Positions 47,343 through 57,583 of a stretch of DNA of 64,000 nt are shown here, piece by piece. The position numbers and the translations under genes are program-made. Position 1 is the stretch's first letter, and each line of letters opens with the position of its first letter. The notes under the pieces are model-generated. The model was given only the letters and a program-made list of their open reading frames with translations. It was not told the origin of the DNA and ran no database searches. The stretch is from Paramoeba atlantica. Its lineage: Eukaryota; Discosea. The stretch is from assembly GCA_977017575.1 (NCBI GenBank), contig CDRNVI010000037.1:186001-250000 (forward strand). Direction: 5' to 3'.

Positions 47343-48780
47343 ATGCAAACAAACGTCATGTCTTCGACTCTTGCTTCAGATTCAACAGGAGGGACACGTT
47401 TGCGAAAGGTCCATCTAACTCTTCTACCCCCTGAAATGGAACTTGATCGTTTTCTATCACACACAACTGGACGTCATCACAGTTGGAGCACTGAAAATGA
47501 CGCTTGCAAATTATGGGATGGCGTGAAATGTGAGGATCAAAAAGTTGTAGAGCTTAGCTGGACTTCTTTTGGACTGTCCGGTAATGTGCAGTGGAGGTTT
47601 CTTCCTCGCACTGTGCGACACGTCGATCTTGGACGCTTATATGACGTGTCCAACAAACTGACAGGACGCATTCAGACCTGTGATCTCCCTGATTCTCTAG
47701 AGTGCCTTATCGTTGACCGAAACAGCTTTTGTGGTGAACTCGAAATTCGGACATTCCCGTCGGCGATGCGGAATTTTGAAGCCCGTGAAAATTGTCTTGA
47801 AGGCAGTGTAGATCTGACGGCACTTCCTTGCGGTCAGTCAACGCTTGAATAAAGACGCTTGATAAAGATAAAGATACAGTTTCTGTACCTTGTTGGTACA
47901 TTTTCCCTTTAGTTCATCTTTTCTTTCCCCGGCAACGGGCATAATCTTACTGTTTTATATGCCCGTTGCCGGCCGGCACTAAGGCCGAAACTGTCCCTCT
48001 TTCTCGGCGAAGTAGGGGACGCGCTTCCACCCCATCACCCCTCCCCGGCTCACTCCTTGAGTGGGTTTTCTTCCCTCCCCGGCTTTCTTCCCTTCGCGCC
48101 CTTTTCTTCCCGGGGAGCCATGCGCCATGGTGGCCTCCCTTGAGGACCACTGGGCGTGGCTCTGCCTCGTCTTATCGCGAGGCAGCGGTCGGTTGCAGTG
48201 CGCCCCTCCGGCTGCGTAAAGAGATGGTGAGTTGCCTGGACCACCTCTTCCGACTGGGACCGAGTCGGTTGCAGTGCGCCCCTCCGGCTGCGTAAAGAGA
48301 GGGCGAGTTGCCTGGACCCCCTCTACCGACAGAGTCCGAGCTAAACCCCCTTGGTGCGACATCCGTCAATACGGATTGTGCCGATGATATCGGCTGTCGC
48401 ATCAAGGGCTGTATCTCTGCGCCAACGAGCGCATGAACATCAAAATGAACAACAATGATTTAAGTGGTCGCATTTTCTTGGACTCGTTGCCACCTCAGCT
48501 TCGCTACCTGTACCTGTCCCATAATAGATTGAGCGGTGAGGTAAACTTAACCACGCTACCAGAGATGCTTCTGGAACTTACGGCAACCGATAATCAACTT
48601 ACTGGAGATCTGGATCTCTCACGTTTGCCCCGGAGCTTGAGGTTGCTGCATCTCAGTAGAAACAAGTTTGATGGGACGCTAAATTGCCGGAATCTACCCG
48701 AAAAAGCCCAGATCTATGTAAGAACAATGAATATTCGATCATCCGAGCCTGACCCCTTACCACTACGGGTAAACATATGA
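47343..48780 (+). pseudogene. LRR gene interrupted by the spliced-leader-headed element
   Basis: The 5' part (47343-47852) has a cap (LPPEMELDRFL, RHHSWSTENDACKLWDGVKC) and three to four repeats ending SVDLTALPCGQSTLE. Then comes a stop inside the insert. After the element (47867-48445) the repeats resume with MNNNDLSGRIFLDSLPPQLR and continue intact to the family-type end, RSSEPDPLPLRVNI. Joining the flanks gives a repeat of normal length, so the gene was whole before the insertion. The 3' half could still be expressed from the ATG at 48433, which is supplied at the element's tail. Confidence 0.88.
47867..48445 (+). mobile_element. Spliced-leader-headed, A-tailed dispersed element, copy 2
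   Basis: It begins GATAAAGATACAGTTTCTG, then TACCTTGTTG and GTAC. Next come the 15-bp hairpin arms (47929-47943 and 47958-47972), the ~75-bp repeats around TTGCAGTGCGCCCCTCCGGC and TGCGTAAAGAGA, and the end GCGCATGAACATC with AAAA. It sits inside an LRR gene. No target duplication is clear; partial copies of ACGCTTGA-TAAAG precede the 5' end. Long open frames across it on both strands follow the repeats and are not genes. Confidence 0.82.
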
Positions 48781-49168
48781 AAATTAATCCAACAAATTTT
48801 GATAAAATGAACATGTTCACTAGCCTTAAAAAAAGTAGCAAACAATGCTTGTACAGTAGCTTGTATATGAGCTTAGACATTTTTATTCAAAGAAACGCGT
48901 AAATGTGCACCTACAGGGTTGGTACGGAATTTATGAACAATTCTCGAATCATAATCTTTCTTAAATCTTTTTTTAAGTGCTCTTTACCTGATTACCCGAT
49001 GCCCCGCCCTGATTATTTCCAACTAGACCACACACAACGTGAGCAAGCCAGACAGCTTATTGCGAAACTTCAGCCAAAGATACAATACATGTAAGAGGAA
49101 AACGTTTTTCATGCATGCACAGAAGCAATAATAATGAAAAACAATTATCACGATTAGCGTTATTCAAG
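48781..49168. other. Spacer; one tiny unexplained frame
   Basis: A 63-codon frame (48903-49094) ends MPRPDYFQLDHTQREQARQLIAKLQPKIQYM-like, which looks coding-like in its second half. It has no family match I know and is not called. Confidence 0.35.
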
Positions 49169-49646
49169 TTACCGTGGAAACATTAATTAAGAGACACATT
49201 AAATAAGGGAACGCCAATTAAGGGAACACTAATTAAGGGAATAATTATTTTTCGTCGCTTTTTGGCATTTTCAGGCAATTAATAATTATTTTTTCCGCCC
49301 ATGGCCCAGGCGCCCCCAACCCCCGCTGAGCCCACATACCAATAATTCAGAGTTTAGGTCAAAAAATCGAAGTATGCAACCAAAACGTTGTAATACGTGA
49401 AGCATCCACTTACTAACGCACTTTCTCGAAATTTCACTTGTTATCACACAATTCGCTTATTATCACACCGAAAAAAGTGTGATAATGGGTGGTCCCCCCT
49501 CTACTTATCTCGGGCTATTTTCAACTTGATTCCCGCAAAACAAATAAGGGAACATAAAATAAGGGAACACTAATTAAGGGAATAATTTTTTTTGAAAACC
49601 ATTTTCCCTTAATTGGTGTAATTCTTAATTAATGTTTCCACGGTAA
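49169..49646. mobile_element. 478-bp MITE (TTACCGTGGAAACATTAATTA ends)
   Basis: TTACCGTGGAAACATTAATT is inverted at the right as AATTAATGTTTCCACGGTAA. AATTAAGGGAA-type motifs repeat inside both arms, and a TTATCACAC...GTGTGATAA hairpin lies near 49440-49490. A related, more decayed sequence lies at 62640-62700 (TTGAAGTTTCTACGGTAATT). Confidence 0.88.
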
Positions 49647-49740
49647 ATGCGTCGACGGTAAACACAGATGTATTGTGTACATGCATAATTGTAATGGTGG
49701 TATGTCTCTTAAAAAGTACCATTTACTTTCCCAATTGACG

Positions 49741-51987
49741 ATGTCTAGGACTTTCATCCTTTTCTCTCGACTACCCATGAATTTATCCCCTTACATTCGT
49801 CTGCGGCCCATCCTGCCTCTCCTTCTTCTCCTCCCTCTCCTCTCCGCCTATGACACCCCCATGCAGGACGTCGACTCCAATTCGGGTGACCCCCACCCCT
49901 CGGACCCCTCTCTCACCGCCCCCCACGCCTACCTCAGCTCCCCGAGCTGTTTCCTCGACTTCAATGTCCTACGCTGGGAGGAGGGGCGCTACTCCCCATG
50001 CTACAAACTCACCGAGTTACTCACCGTCGGGGAGGCCCAGGCCGCGGAGTACATGTTCACCCTCGTCCGTCGTCACCTCCTCTCCGACATCTTCAACCTC
50101 TCCCCCGGTGACCTTCTCACCTTTATCGACCCCGTAGCCGCCCACCATTTTGAACATCCCGAAAACGGGTCCAACCCCCCCCACCCCCCCATCCTCCCCT
50201 GTGTCGCCCCCCGCCCCGAAACCGGCCGCTGTATCCCCCCCGACACCTTCGCCTACCCCTTACACCCCGCCCGCCCCTACCTCACCGTCCCCTATAACAC
50301 CACAACCGTGATCCCACAGCAGACCCCCCCCTCTTCCTCCTCTTCTCATTCGAGGGGAAACCGAGGCGCCCCCCATCTCGAGGGCACCGGGCCTACGCTT
50401 GCTACCCTCGGGTCCGTCCCCAATGCGGTACTCCGTAACGCGGTCCACACCCGGACCACCTTCCCCTCCTCCTCCCCCCACGCCCCCGCGCACCGCTCCC
50501 ACGGGGTGTGTGCCGCTGCGCTGTTTGTGCTGAACGGCACAGCAATGGGGGAAGGGGCCATGGGGGGGGGACTGGACTACGAAAAAATGGTTCAAGTCCT
50601 CCAAGGGGTTGTGGATGTGGTCCAAGCCCTCGTGAGTTCGTTTCAGCTGCAGTACCAGAAACTGCGACGCTCCCCGACCGCGGCCGTGGTGCGGGAGATG
50701 GGGAGCTGGAAGCCCCAGGCTTTTTTAAACCAGCAGGTGGAGACGTGGCAGCGGTTGGTCGAGGGGGCGCGGGGGGACCCGTCCGCGGAGCTCGAGACCG
50801 TGCTGCGGTTTTATGAGACCCAGCATGGGGAGAAGTTGGAGGAGGTGCACCGGTGGGAACAGCAAATGCTGATTGAGTCGATGCAGCCTGGGGTGCGGGC
50901 CTCGTATTGTAGCCCCGCCCAGACGTTGCGGTCCTCGGAGGATGAGGATGTGATGATGGGGGAGGGGTTGTCGATGTCGGCGTCGTATGAGGCCCCGCCG
51001 TCGTCCTCGTTTGTGGGGGATATTGCGTACCATGAGAACTCGGAGTGGCGGTCGTTAAAGGCGGAACAGGAAGGTCTGCGGGCGGTGTTGGAGGAGCTGC
51101 AACGGGTGCGTACACGGCTGGTGCAACTCCCGATGGGGGAGCAGCCGGAGGTGTTAGGTGCTCGCTGGTCCGTCATACGACGTATCTTGCTTAGTTATTT
51201 ACAACACCGCGAGACCCTACTGCGGTTTGCGTCAACCCAAAAAGGAAATCGGGAATATGCCCACCTACAGCTCGAGGGTCTGGATGCTCCTTTGACGGCG
51301 TTTCGTCAGCTGCTGGTGCGCGAGGTGAGCTCCGTACGTATGGGTTGTGGTATTGAAGAGGCTGAGCGAGTGCTGACGTTTATCTGTGAATGTAACACCA
51401 AGGCAGGATTTACTCAGCTCGCTGCAGAGGAGGCAGCACAAGGGGTTCCGGTGCGTCTACCTGTTTTCACAGAAAAGGAGAAGGGAGAAGAGGAGGAAGA
51501 CTCCAGCTCCTCTCTAATGGATTCTCGTAAGCGTCGTCGCTCTGGGAAGCAGGAAGAAGAGGAATCGGAAAGCGAGGACTCGGAAGAAGATTCTGATTCC
51601 CCGTTGGTAAGTTCTCCACCGACAAAAAGAGCGCGTGGGGAAAAGGAAACGAAGCGAGGCAGAGGTCGGGGGAGGGGTACCCGCGGCGGACGAGGTGGGA
51701 GTCGGGGGAAAAAGGCATCGGAAGAGACCGGCGACAAGAATTCTCGGAAGCGAAAGGCCTCTGGTTCCAGCATAAAGGATGACACCTCAGTATCTGCAAC
51801 AAAGACCACCTCGAAAAAAGCGGGAAGCCAAAAGAAAAGTGGTAAAGCACAGGAAGAGGTGATCACGACTCGTTCAACACGTTCTCGAACACGGCAAGCA
51901 GCCGCGGAGGAGGAAGAGTCTCTTGGATCTATGGATAGGAAAGGAGGTAAACAGGAACAGCCTAAAAAACGTGCCCGTAAAGGGTGA
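49741..51987 (+). CDS. Large unrecognised protein with acidic/basic C-terminal tail
   Basis: This 748-residue protein begins with a hydrophobic stretch (RPILPLLLLLPLLSAYDTP) that could be a signal peptide. An ATG at 49681 would add 20 residues. Residues 50-180 form a folded-looking region (FLDFNVLRWEEGRYSPCYKL, EAQAAEYMFTLVRRHLLSDIF). A Pro/Ser/Thr linker follows, then a helical region (QVLQGVVDVVQALVSSFQLQ, LRAVLEELQRVRTRLVQLP) to about residue 590. The tail alternates acidic Glu/Ser runs with Lys/Arg and RGRGRGRG-type motifs typical of nuclear or RNA-binding proteins. The signal-like start and nuclear-like tail conflict, so the location is open. I recognise no family. Confidence 0.7.
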   Translation: MSRTFILFSRLPMNLSPYIRLRPILPLLLLLPLLSAYDTPMQDVDSNSGDPHPSDPSLTAPHAYLSSPSCFLDFNVLRWEEGRYSPCYKLTELLTVGEAQAAEYMFTLVRRHLLSDIFNLSPGDLLTFIDPVAAHHFEHPENGSNPPHPPILPCVAPRPETGRCIPPDTFAYPLHPARPYLTVPYNTTTVIPQQTPPSSSSSHSRGNRGAPHLEGTGPTLATLGSVPNAVLRNAVHTRTTFPSSSPHAPAHRSHGVCAAALFVLNGTAMGEGAMGGGLDYEKMVQVLQGVVDVVQALVSSFQLQYQKLRRSPTAAVVREMGSWKPQAFLNQQVETWQRLVEGARGDPSAELETVLRFYETQHGEKLEEVHRWEQQMLIESMQPGVRASYCSPAQTLRSSEDEDVMMGEGLSMSASYEAPPSSSFVGDIAYHENSEWRSLKAEQEGLRAVLEELQRVRTRLVQLPMGEQPEVLGARWSVIRRILLSYLQHRETLLRFASTQKGNREYAHLQLEGLDAPLTAFRQLLVREVSSVRMGCGIEEAERVLTFICECNTKAGFTQLAAEEAAQGVPVRLPVFTEKEKGEEEEDSSSSLMDSRKRRRSGKQEEEESESEDSEEDSDSPLVSSPPTKRARGEKETKRGRGRGRGTRGGRGGSRGKKASEETGDKNSRKRKASGSSIKDDTSVSATKTTSKKAGSQKKSGKAQEEVITTRSTRSRTRQAAAEEEESLGSMDRKGGKQEQPKKRARKG

Positions 51988-52387
51988 GTGACACTGTTTA
52001 GGCGTTCAACGTTTGAGGCTGCGTCCGAATTGTTTAATGTTTATTGTGCACCAATGAAATCTTGGCGAATCCAAAAATATGTGCGCAACTAAGAACTTTT
52101 GTGTTTCAGTAACTACTTTTTTCTTGGCTAATAAAGTTATACGTCTTCTGCAAAATATTTTTTATTGTCTGCTGATATTTAATTTTGTGAGATCGAAATG
52201 AATGATTTTCTTCGTTCTCTATTTCACTCGTCTTTTATTATGAGCTCTGCTGAAATGCGTAAAAATACTGTATGAAGTATTCGCCATCTACATTCCTTTT
52301 TCTCTGCATAATCGTCGTATGTTTTTCTTGTTCCAAAACAAGTTTCTTTTTTTAGATTTGTCAAGTAAACTGTATTTCTTGCACTAG
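51988..52387. other. AT-rich spacer; no gene
   Basis: Short frames only. It leads into the pyrimidine tract before 52402. Confidence 0.5.
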
Positions 52388-52402
52388 ACTTCTTTTCTTT
52401 AG
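52388..52402 (+). promoter_or_regulatory. Candidate trans-splice acceptor
   Basis: CTTCTTTTCTTTAG, a pyrimidine tract with terminal AG, lies 16 bases before the first ATG of the next gene. This is the expected position if mRNAs here receive a spliced leader. Inference only. Confidence 0.35.
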
Positions 52403-52418
52403 ATCACTTAGATAGAAA

Positions 52419-54068
52419 ATGATACGCCACATAGATTCACTCCACAACAGCGCTACACACACCAAAAAACAAAAGCAAGAACCTCCTTTTTCCTACAAAG
52501 CTTCCTCTCTTCTTCCGTACAACAGCAAATTTGCCTCAAATCTGTGCTCTGTTCTCCCGCTCTGTTTCCTATTTTTTGCCGCAACATTTACGAGTTTGTC
52601 TCACAAATCTCCTCTCCATTTGAATCTCAAAACTCTGACCCATGCGGTTGAGGAAATGGCTTTTACCGGGCATCCTACCTCAGGCATCGTTTCCGCTCCT
52701 TTTCCCCGGGCTCGTCGCATGTCAGAAGTTCCTTCTCGCAACCAAACCCACAGCATACACCCGTGGGATGCTCCGCCTAATACTTCTGATAAAGAAAATC
52801 GAAAAACTGAAATTTCTCTTCCCCCACGTCATGTCTCTTTTCTATCGAATGCCTCTCAGCCCTCGGAGTTTGCAAGAAAATGTAAACAGCGTTGCAACAA
52901 AAAAGAAGCCTTTCGGGCGTTTCCACAAGTGTCTACCATCACATCGGAATTATGGGACTGCTCTCAGGTGAGTTATGACGCCGATGACGAGTCCCCGCGA
53001 CGCGTAAGTCGAAAACGTAGTCGATTATCAAAAGGTCATCCCGTGAGTACACTGAGACCCAAAAAAGCAGACCCCGTGTTTCGTACTGAATTCAACTCGC
53101 TCGAAAAAGGCGACGCGACGTTTACAACAAACGAAATCAAAGGCGTAAACTCTCCTCTCGATTTTCTCGAAACTCCAAAAATTTCTTCTCCCACAGTACA
53201 ATCTCTCTCCTCGACCTGTGCGGATTCCTCACTTGATTCTGGAATGGAAGCCCAGCCACGACAAAAGAAACCTCGTCTTCTCCCCCATTCATCAGTAGTA
53301 AATCCAAACGCTGCGATTTCGAAGTTTACTTCCCGTTCGCATCGTATTGGAAAAGTGCACACAGCGCTGCTCTCCGATGAGGTCATGCTGCAGCAATTCG
53401 TCTCTTCGCTGTTTGTCACGGAACAAGCCGAGGCGATTTCGAGCTTATGGCCGAGTGAGAGACCCGTGTGTACGTGGCCAGGAATTACCTGTCGCTACGT
53501 TTCGAATAAGGAAAAGAGTCCGTCCTCGGTTTCCAACGAAGAGGAGGAGAAGGAAAGGGGTGAAAATACCCAAAACGAGTTACCCACCACAACTTCTAAG
53601 AACACGTCCCCGAGAGTTGTGGCCATGGATTGGTCTCATTGGGGACTTCATGGCACAGTGGCCTTATCTCGCCTTCCTTCCTATTTGCAAAGCTTTAAGG
53701 CCGAGGGAAACTTTATGGAAGGTGAGTTGGACTTAACAAGACTTCCTGCCACTCTACAAATGCTGTGGCTTTCAGAGAATTCGTTTTCGGGGGCGGTAGA
53801 TCTGTCACAGTTGCCCACACAGTTGCACTTTTTGCAGCTTTCGAGGAACGTGCTATCGGGCACAGTCTCTCTTTCCGGTCTGCCTTCTACGCTTGAGCTC
53901 CTGGATTTGAGTTTTAACGCGTTTCATGGAAATGCACTCCGAATGTTGTACCGAGTAGCAAAGCCTCAGCAGTATATGCACGTTAATCGGATTGATCTAA
54001 GAGGTAACGCCTTTGAGTACACCACAGAAGCCCATGAGCGTTGTCCCAGTAGCATACTTGTAGTATAG
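52419..54068 (+). CDS. LRR-tailed protein with long disordered N-terminus
   Basis: This 549-residue protein differs from the other LRR members in having about 300 residues of Ser/Lys-rich, probably disordered sequence before the repeats, including a basic RRVSRKRSRLSKGHP-type cluster that could target the nucleus. An LRR-type cap follows (DEVMLQQFVSSLF ... ERPVCTWPGITCRYVSN). A charged insert comes next, and then five to six repeats from about residue 400 (LPSYLQSFKAEGNFMEGEL, LPTQLHFLQLSRNVLSGTV). The ATG at 52419 is the first after a pyrimidine-AG motif; one at 52656 (MAFTGHPTSG) would remove a hydrophobic N-terminal stretch. It is a chimera of the family's repeat module with an unrelated N-terminal region. 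Confidence 0.75.
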   Translation: MIRHIDSLHNSATHTKKQKQEPPFSYKASSLLPYNSKFASNLCSVLPLCFLFFAATFTSLSHKSPLHLNLKTLTHAVEEMAFTGHPTSGIVSAPFPRARRMSEVPSRNQTHSIHPWDAPPNTSDKENRKTEISLPPRHVSFLSNASQPSEFARKCKQRCNKKEAFRAFPQVSTITSELWDCSQVSYDADDESPRRVSRKRSRLSKGHPVSTLRPKKADPVFRTEFNSLEKGDATFTTNEIKGVNSPLDFLETPKISSPTVQSLSSTCADSSLDSGMEAQPRQKKPRLLPHSSVVNPNAAISKFTSRSHRIGKVHTALLSDEVMLQQFVSSLFVTEQAEAISSLWPSERPVCTWPGITCRYVSNKEKSPSSVSNEEEEKERGENTQNELPTTTSKNTSPRVVAMDWSHWGLHGTVALSRLPSYLQSFKAEGNFMEGELDLTRLPATLQMLWLSENSFSGAVDLSQLPTQLHFLQLSRNVLSGTVSLSGLPSTLELLDLSFNAFHGNALRMLYRVAKPQQYMHVNRIDLRGNAFEYTTEAHERCPSSILVV

Positions 54069-54510
54069 CAGACATGTAGACCGACAACCAAGTATGTTAT
54101 TTTTTTCTATTTTTTTGGAATGTATTGGGGTGATGTATTTCTTCTAGAGTATATCAAAGAGATGAACAGCTCTTTTTTGTTCGAATATGCAAAGTTACAT
54201 TTTTTTGTAGGAAGATGGTACTCTTTTTGTTTGTTTGACTAGAGGGTGTGCTATTTGTGCTCCCATGCTCTACTTTTTAGACATTGTTTTGTTTTCCTAG
54301 TATTGTAGTCTCTTTTTATCCTCCTAGAGAAGATTAACCACTAATAGCTTGTAGCGTACATGTAGATAAAGTTTACATGTGTGCATCCTTGTTTTCATTT
54401 TTCTGATAAATTTATACAACAATTGACATTTTAGTTTTTTAGTTATCGTTTTTTCAAGTATTTAAGATTTTCATCAAAAATCTCATCCTATTTTTTTTTG
54501 AGAGATAACC
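54069..54510. other. AT-rich spacer; no gene
   Basis: T-rich DNA with no motif, upstream of the SDHA leader. Confidence 0.5.
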
Positions 54511-54520
54511 TTATTTTCAG
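54511..54520 (+). promoter_or_regulatory. Candidate trans-splice acceptor upstream of SDHA
   Basis: TTATTTTCAG ends 12 bases before the SDHA ATG. It has the pyrimidine-rich, CAG-ending form of a splice acceptor. Inference only. Confidence 0.35.
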
Positions 54521-54532
54521 CAAATTTCCTTC

Positions 54533-57500
54533 ATGATACGGAGACTGTTCACAAAAAATTCCGCAGAGCTGTTTCTCGGAAGCTCCAAACATCTTTTCTT
54601 GAGGAGACCCACCCAAGTTTCTTACACCTTTCTCTCGTCGTCGTCTTCCCGATCTTTTTCCTCCACTCTACCGCTTCAAGACTCGCCTAACCAAAGCGTT
54701 GGAGCACCTTCCCCATCTGCAGAAAAAGCAGCATCCCCTTCTCCCTCCTCCCCCTCCTTTTTTTCTAAACTTTTTACCCAAAAAGCAACCTCACGTAAAT
54801 CTTCAACCTCAAACTCAACCTCCCCCTCAACCACTACAACAAAGTCATCATCAAATCCACCTTCCCACACAACCACAAAAACACAATCCCCTCCCACAAC
54901 CTCCTCTACCCCCTCTCCTTCCTCTACCCCTAACCCACCTGTCTCTACCCCCACCACACCCCCCTCCACCCCCTCTACCCCAACACAACCTCCTACTCCT
55001 TCTACTCCTACAGCTACAACCCCATCCCCCTCTACCCCATCACAACCTCCCTCCACTCCGCCTTCTCCTACCCCTACAGCTACTCCGCCTTCTACTCCTA
55101 CCCCTACCGCTACAACCCCATCAGGCTCTACCCGAACTACTACTACTACTACTACTACCCCATCAGGCTCTACCCCCCCAACACAACCTCCTTCTCCTAC
55201 CGCTACAACGACCACCCCACCGGTCTCCCCCCCTAACCCCTCTACCCCCACTCAAGCTCCTTCCCCTACCGCTACAACCCCATCCCCACCCCGCTCCACC
55301 CCCTCTACCCCATCACAACCTCCCTCCACTCCGCCTTCTCCCACCCCTACCGCTACAACCCCATCCCCCTCTACCCCCTCACAACCTTCTTCCACTACGC
55401 CTTCTACGCCTACAGCTACTCCGCCTTCTACTCCTACCGCTACAACGACCACCCCACCGGTCTCCCCCCCTAACCCCTCTACCCCTACTCAACCTCCTTC
55501 CCCTACCGCCACAACGACCACCCCACCGGTCTCCCCCCCTCACCCCTCTACCCCTACTCAAGCTCCTACCCCTACCGCCACAACGACCACCCCACCGGTC
55601 TCTATCCCTCACCCCTCTACTCCTACAGCTACTCCGCCTTCCCCTACCGCTACAACGACCACCCCACCGGTCTCCCCCCCTAACCCCTCTACCCCTACTC
55701 AAGCTTCTCCTACCGCCACAACCCCATCGGTCCCCCCACCGGTCTCCCCTCCCTCCCCCTACCCCATCATCGACCACACCTTCGACGCCGTCGTCGTGGG
55801 GGCCGGTGGGGGGGGTCTCCGTGCCGCCGCTGGCATCGCCTCCGCGGGCTACGACGTCGCGTGCCTCACCAAACTCTACCCCAGCCGCTCTCACACCATC
55901 GCCGCCCAGGGGGGGCTCAACGCCGCCCTGGCCAACACCGCGGACGACGACTGGCGCTGGCACATGTACGACACCGTGAAGGGCTCGGACTGGCTCGGGG
56001 ACCAGGACGCGATCCAGTACATGTGCCAGGAGGCCCCCGCGGTGGTGGGGGAGCTGGAGGCGATGGGGATGCCCTTCCTGCGCACCCCCCAGGGGCTCGT
56101 CTTCCAGCGCCCCTTCGGCGGCCAGGCCACGCACTACGGCCAAGGGGGGCAGGCCCGGCGGACGTGCGCGGCCAGCGACCGCACAGGGCACGCCATGCTG
56201 CATATTTTGTACGGGCAGAGTTTCCAACACGGGGTGAGTTTCTTTAATGAGTACTTCGCGCTGGATGTGATGATGGATGGCGCGGGGGCGTGCCGCGGGG
56301 TGGTGGCGATGGCGATTGAGGATGGCACGGTGCATCGGTTCCGGGCGAAGTACACGGTGCTGGCGACCGGGGGGTACGGCCGGGCGTACTTTACGTGCAC
56401 CAGTGCGAAGAGCTGTACGGGGGATGGGACCGCGATGGTGGCGCGTGCGGGGTTGCCGTGTCAGGATATGGAGTTCGTGCAGTTCCACCCGACGGGGATT
56501 TATGGCCCGGGGGTGTTGATGACGGAGGGGTGTCGAGGGGAGGGGGGGTATTTGTTAAACGCGGAGGGGGAGCGTTTTATGCAGCGCTACGCCCCAAAGG
56601 CGCAGGACCTCGCGAGCCGGGACGTCGTGAGTCGTGCGATAACGATGGAAATTTTGGCCGGCCGCGGGTGTGGGCCGAAAAAGGATCACGTGTTGCTGCA
56701 GCTGCACCACCTGGACCCGGAGCTGCTCGGGGAGCGGCTTCCGGGGATTATGGAGAGCGCCAAGACGTTTGCTGGGGTGGATGTGACCACCCAGCCCGTC
56801 CCAGTCGTCCCTACGGTGCACTACACCATGGGAGGCGTCCCCACGCTGTGGACCGGGGAGGCGGTGTGTCCTCGAGGGGGGAACCCGGATGCGATTGTCC
56901 CCGGGCTGCTCTCGGCGGGGGAGGCGGCCTGTGCGAGTGTTCACGGGGCCAACCGCCTCGGCGCGAACTCGCTGCTCGATATTGTCGTGTTTGGTAAGTC
57001 CTGTGCGAACACGGTGGTGTTTAACCTCGCAAAGGAGGGAAGGGCACAGCCGCCGTTGGAGGAGGGTATGGGGCAGGAGAGTGTCGCGGCGCTGCATCGG
57101 ATTTTGCACAACCCGAAAGGGGAGATTCCAACCGCCCGGCTTCGGGAGCGGTTGAAAAATGCCATGTCGCTGTATGCGGCCGTGTTCCGCACCGAGGAGA
57201 CGATGAAAAAAGGGCTCAAGATTGTCCAGGAGTGTGTGCAGGATTTCGACCACGTGTTGGTGCACGACAAGAGCCCCGTGTGGAACAGTAACCTCGTCGA
57301 GACCCTGGAGCTGCGTAACTTGTTGTGCAACGCGTTGCTTACGATAGCCAGTGCGTTGAACCGCCCAGAGAGCCGTGGGGCGCACGCACGGGATGACTTC
57401 CCGGACAGGGATGACACCAATTGGATGAAACACACGCTGTGCTATTGGAGGGATCCAGTGATGTCGCGTGAGGCGCCGCAGGAAAAACGTGTCCCGCACG

Positions 57501-57583
57501 TGGATCTGTGTTACCGACCGGTGCACCTCTCGACGTTGAGTAATGAGGTGGAGACCGTACCCCCGATGAAGCGGGTGTACTAA
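54533..57583 (+). CDS. SDHA: Succinate dehydrogenase flavoprotein subunit with P/S/T spacer
   Basis: This 1016-residue protein is the mitochondrial complex II subunit that oxidises succinate to fumarate. Residues 1-50 (MIRRLFTKN...[13 protein letters not shown]) look like a mitochondrial presequence. Residues about 60-405 are Pro/Ser/Thr-rich tandem repeats. The enzyme then starts with [19 protein letters not shown] (dinucleotide-binding). [13 protein letters not shown] carries the His that bonds FAD covalently. [43 protein letters not shown] (active-site Arg), [10 protein letters not shown] and [13 protein letters not shown] are all present. The C-terminus PPMKRVY is typical. Normal SDHA is about 610-660 residues, so the spacer adds about 350. 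The core is very GC-rich. Confidence 0.95.
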   Translation: MIRRLFTKNSAELFLGSSKHLFLRRPTQVSYTFLSSSSSRSFSSTLPLQDSPNQSVGAPSPSAEKAASPSPSSPSFFSKLFTQKATSRKSSTSNSTSPSTTTTKSSSNPPSHTTTKTQSPPTTSSTPSPSSTPNPPVSTPTTPPSTPSTPTQPPTPSTPTATTPSPSTPSQPPSTPPSPTPTATPPSTPTPTATTPSGSTRTTTTTTTTPSGSTPPTQPPSPTATTTTPPVSPPNPSTPTQAPSPTATTPSPPRSTPSTPSQPPSTPPSPTPTATTPSPSTPSQPSSTTPSTPTATPPSTPTATTTTPPVSPPNPSTPTQPPSPTATTTTPPVSPPHPSTPTQAPTPTATTTTPPVSIPHPSTPTATPPSPTATTTTPPVSPPNPSTPTQASPTATTPSVPPPVSPPSPYPIIDHTFDAVVVGAGGGGLRAAAGIASAGYDVACLTKLYPSRSHTIAAQGGLNAALANTADDDWRWHMYDTVKGSDWLGDQDAIQYMCQEAPAVVGELEAMGMPFLRTPQGLVFQRPFGGQATHYGQGGQARRTCAASDRTGHAMLHILYGQSFQHGVSFFNEYFALDVMMDGAGACRGVVAMAIEDGTVHRFRAKYTVLATGGYGRAYFTCTSAKSCTGDGTAMVARAGLPCQDMEFVQFHPTGIYGPGVLMTEGCRGEGGYLLNAEGERFMQRYAPKAQDLASRDVVSRAITMEILAGRGCGPKKDHVLLQLHHLDPELLGERLPGIMESAKTFAGVDVTTQPVPVVPTVHYTMGGVPTLWTGEAVCPRGGNPDAIVPGLLSAGEAACASVHGANRLGANSLLDIVVFGKSCANTVVFNLAKEGRAQPPLEEGMGQESVAALHRILHNPKGEIPTARLRERLKNAMSLYAAVFRTEETMKKGLKIVQECVQDFDHVLVHDKSPVWNSNLVETLELRNLLCNALLTIASALNRPESRGAHARDDFPDRDDTNWMKHTLCYWRDPVMSREAPQEKRVPHVDLCYRPVHLSTLSNEVETVPPMKRVY
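54800..55750 (+). repeat. In-frame P/S/T tandem repeats inside SDHA
   Basis: C-rich degenerate repeats (GCTACAACGACCACCCCACC and GGTCTCCCCCCCTAACCCCT and similar) encode [23 protein letters not shown] units. From about 55200 to 55720 the period is 54-60 bp. Frame is conserved throughout, with no stop. Confidence 0.9.

Noticed and set aside
47966-48405. Overlapping frames within the SL-headed element
   Set aside because: Frames on both strands follow the ~75-bp internal repeats, and the two element copies do not conserve one frame over the other.
48903-49094. 63-codon frame after the split LRR gene
   Set aside because: Only the second half looks protein-like and there is no homologue I know. 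It is too short to support.
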